DNA of 64,000 nucleotides, taken from NCBI GenBank assembly GCA_963739375.1, contig CAVUAF010000019.1, forward strand, positions 1 through 64,000, in the 5' to 3' direction. The translations under genes were made by a program, and so were the position numbers. Below the pieces are notes generated by a model. It did not search any database. It was not told the origin of the DNA and saw only the letters and a program-made list of their open reading frames with translations. Below, one piece after another: positions 62,937-64,000 of the stretch. Positions within the stretch are counted from its first letter, which is position 1. Every line of letters begins with the position of its first letter. This DNA comes from CAVUAF01 sp963739375 (lineage in GTDB: Bacteria > Acidobacteriota > Terriglobia > Terriglobales > Acidobacteriaceae).

Positions 62937-64000
62937 ATGGCCTTCAAATTCCGGGGAGTGGACTTCATCGAGTTCGATGGCCTGCTCTCCGACGATGAGC
63001 GTATGGTGCGCGCCGAGGCGCGGCGCTTCATCGATGACAACCTCGTCCCCATCATCGAGCAGTGCAACCGCGATGGGCGCTTTCCGCGCGAGCTGGTGGC
63101 GCCCATGGCGAAGCTCGGCTTCTTCGGGGCGTCGCTCTCGGGCTACGGCTGCGCCGGGATGTCGAACGTGGAGTACGGCCTGGTCATGCAGGAGCTGGAA
63201 CGCGGCGACTCGGGGTTGCGCTCGTTCGTCAGCGTGCAGTCGGCGCTGGTCATGTACCCGGTGTACGAGTTCGGCTCCGACGAGCAGAAGCAGAAGTGGC
63301 TACCGGAGCTGCAGGCCGGCCGCAAGCTCGGCTGCTTTGGCCTGACCGAGCCGCAGTTCGGGTCCAACGCCGGGGGGATGCTGACGCGCGCGCGCCAGGA
63401 CGGCAACGAGTACGTCCTGAACGGCGAGAAGATGTGGATCACCTCGGGAAGCATCGCCGACCTGGCGATTGTGTGGGCGAAGGTGGACGAGGAAGGCGGG
63501 CGAGTGCGCGGCTTCCTGGTGGAGACCGACCGGCCGGGCTTCCAGGCCAGCGACATTCACGGCAAGTGGTCGTTGCGCGCCTCGGTGACCAGCGGCTTTT
63601 CCCTGCAGGAGGTGCGGGTACCGGCGGCCAACCTGCTGCCCAAGTCGGGCGGCCTGCGGTCAGCGCTGATGTGCCTGAACCAGGCGCGCTACGGCATTGC
63701 CTGGGGCGCGGTCGGAGCCGCCATGGCGTGCTACGACACGGCGCTGCAATACGCGCTGGAGCGCAAGCAGTTTCGCAATCAGCCCATCGCCTCGCACCAG
63801 CTGGTGCAGGACAAGCTGGTGTGGATGATCAACGAGATCAGCAAGGCGCAACTGCTGGTCCTGCAGGTGGGCCGCCTGAAGGACGCGGGCCGCGCCGGGC
63901 ACCAGCATATTTCCATGGCCAAGCGGAACAACGTGTGGATGGCGCTGGAGTGTGCGCGGCGGGCGCGCGACGTGCTCGGCGCCAACGGCATCGCCGACGA
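62937..64000 (+). CDS. gcdH: Glutaryl-CoA dehydrogenase-like acyl-CoA dehydrogenase (partial)
   Basis: About 354 codons are visible and the gene continues past the window. It begins MAFKFRGVDFIEFDGLLSDDE. The substrate-specific region ERGDSGLRSFVSVQSALVMYPVYEFGSDEQ matches glutaryl-CoA dehydrogenases, with the Arg-Ser pair (their Arg94-Ser95). FAD/acyl-CoA motifs include FGLTEPQFGSNAGGM and MWITSGSIADLAIVWAKV. It oxidises and decarboxylates glutaryl-CoA to crotonyl-CoA in lysine and aromatic degradation. The catalytic Glu lies beyond the edge, so it cannot be checked. Confidence 0.87.
   Translation, partial: MAFKFRGVDFIEFDGLLSDDERMVRAEARRFIDDNLVPIIEQCNRDGRFPRELVAPMAKLGFFGASLSGYGCAGMSNVEYGLVMQELERGDSGLRSFVSVQSALVMYPVYEFGSDEQKQKWLPELQAGRKLGCFGLTEPQFGSNAGGMLTRARQDGNEYVLNGEKMWITSGSIADLAIVWAKVDEEGGRVRGFLVETDRPGFQASDIHGKWSLRASVTSGFSLQEVRVPAANLLPKSGGLRSALMCLNQARYGIAWGAVGAAMACYDTALQYALERKQFRNQPIASHQLVQDKLVWMINEISKAQLLVLQVGRLKDAGRAGHQHISMAKRNNVWMALECARRARDVLGANGIAD

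Overview
The window is a composite of two compositionally different pieces. Bases 1 to about 15,700 have roughly 40-47% GC and AT-rich spacers. They carry accessory and defence-type genes together with lineage-restricted secreted proteins, in a style I associate with Dehalococcoidia-like Chloroflexota (inference from recognised sequence style, not from a marker gene). From about 15,735 to the end the GC is about 65-70%, and the gene content resembles an acidobacterium (Terriglobia-like): a full Tol-Pal operon, TonB-family proteins, DUF711, LhgO, B12-dependent methionine synthase, and many dispersed palindromic intergenic repeats. The change happens inside a gene. A serine hydrolase/NamZ-type fusion starts abruptly without its catalytic N-terminal part, so the contig is either a metagenomic chimera or an insertion breakpoint.

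Low-GC segment: partial CDS (1-245, -), PD-(D/E)XK-like protein (474-983, -), a frameshifted lineage-specific gene (1457-2230, +), a DUF6884-like protein (2350-2850), a small secreted protein, and a secreted ComEC-type metallo-beta-lactamase protein with a lamin-tail domain (3487-5170). Then comes a defence-like block: a SLATT 2TM-effector protein (5650-6552) followed by a TIR-STAND NTPase (6679-9336), facing a minus-strand pair made of an SF1 helicase-PLD-zinc-ribbon protein and a membrane-anchored WYL protein. After these lie a MITE-like inverted repeat, a tRNA-Asn-like 3' half, and an XRE-ImmA/PIN toxin-antitoxin-like pair.

High-GC segment: cell-wall hydrolases (15.7-18.8 kb); tolQ-tolR-tolA/tonB-tolB-pal-cpoB (25.3-20.1 kb, -); polysaccharide export, lhgO and a GDP-mannose-epimerase-like gene (25.5-29.5 kb); a REP-associated tyrosine transposase with its flanking REPs (30.6-31.3 kb); an M14 carboxypeptidase and two transporters (31.3-37.3 kb); the putrescine genes aguB-aguA with tadA (37.4-40.0 kb); uvrC, which carries in-frame copies of the same REP; an A-type Fe-S carrier, DUF711, TonB, TPR and nuoI genes (42.8-48.6 kb); a minus-strand array of gene cassettes separated by attC-like sites without an integrase (49.4-52.6 kb); metH (53.5-57.0 kb); small accessory genes (57.6-59.3 kb); an OmpA-family gene pair; and a partial glutaryl-CoA dehydrogenase at the right edge.

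Many conserved genes in both halves carry single-base frameshifts (metH, aguB, the epimerase, the carboxypeptidase, the helicase and others). This looks more like uncorrected indel errors in the assembly than gene decay, and every frameshift below should be read that way until checked. Coordinates of frameshifted genes span the reconstructed gene.
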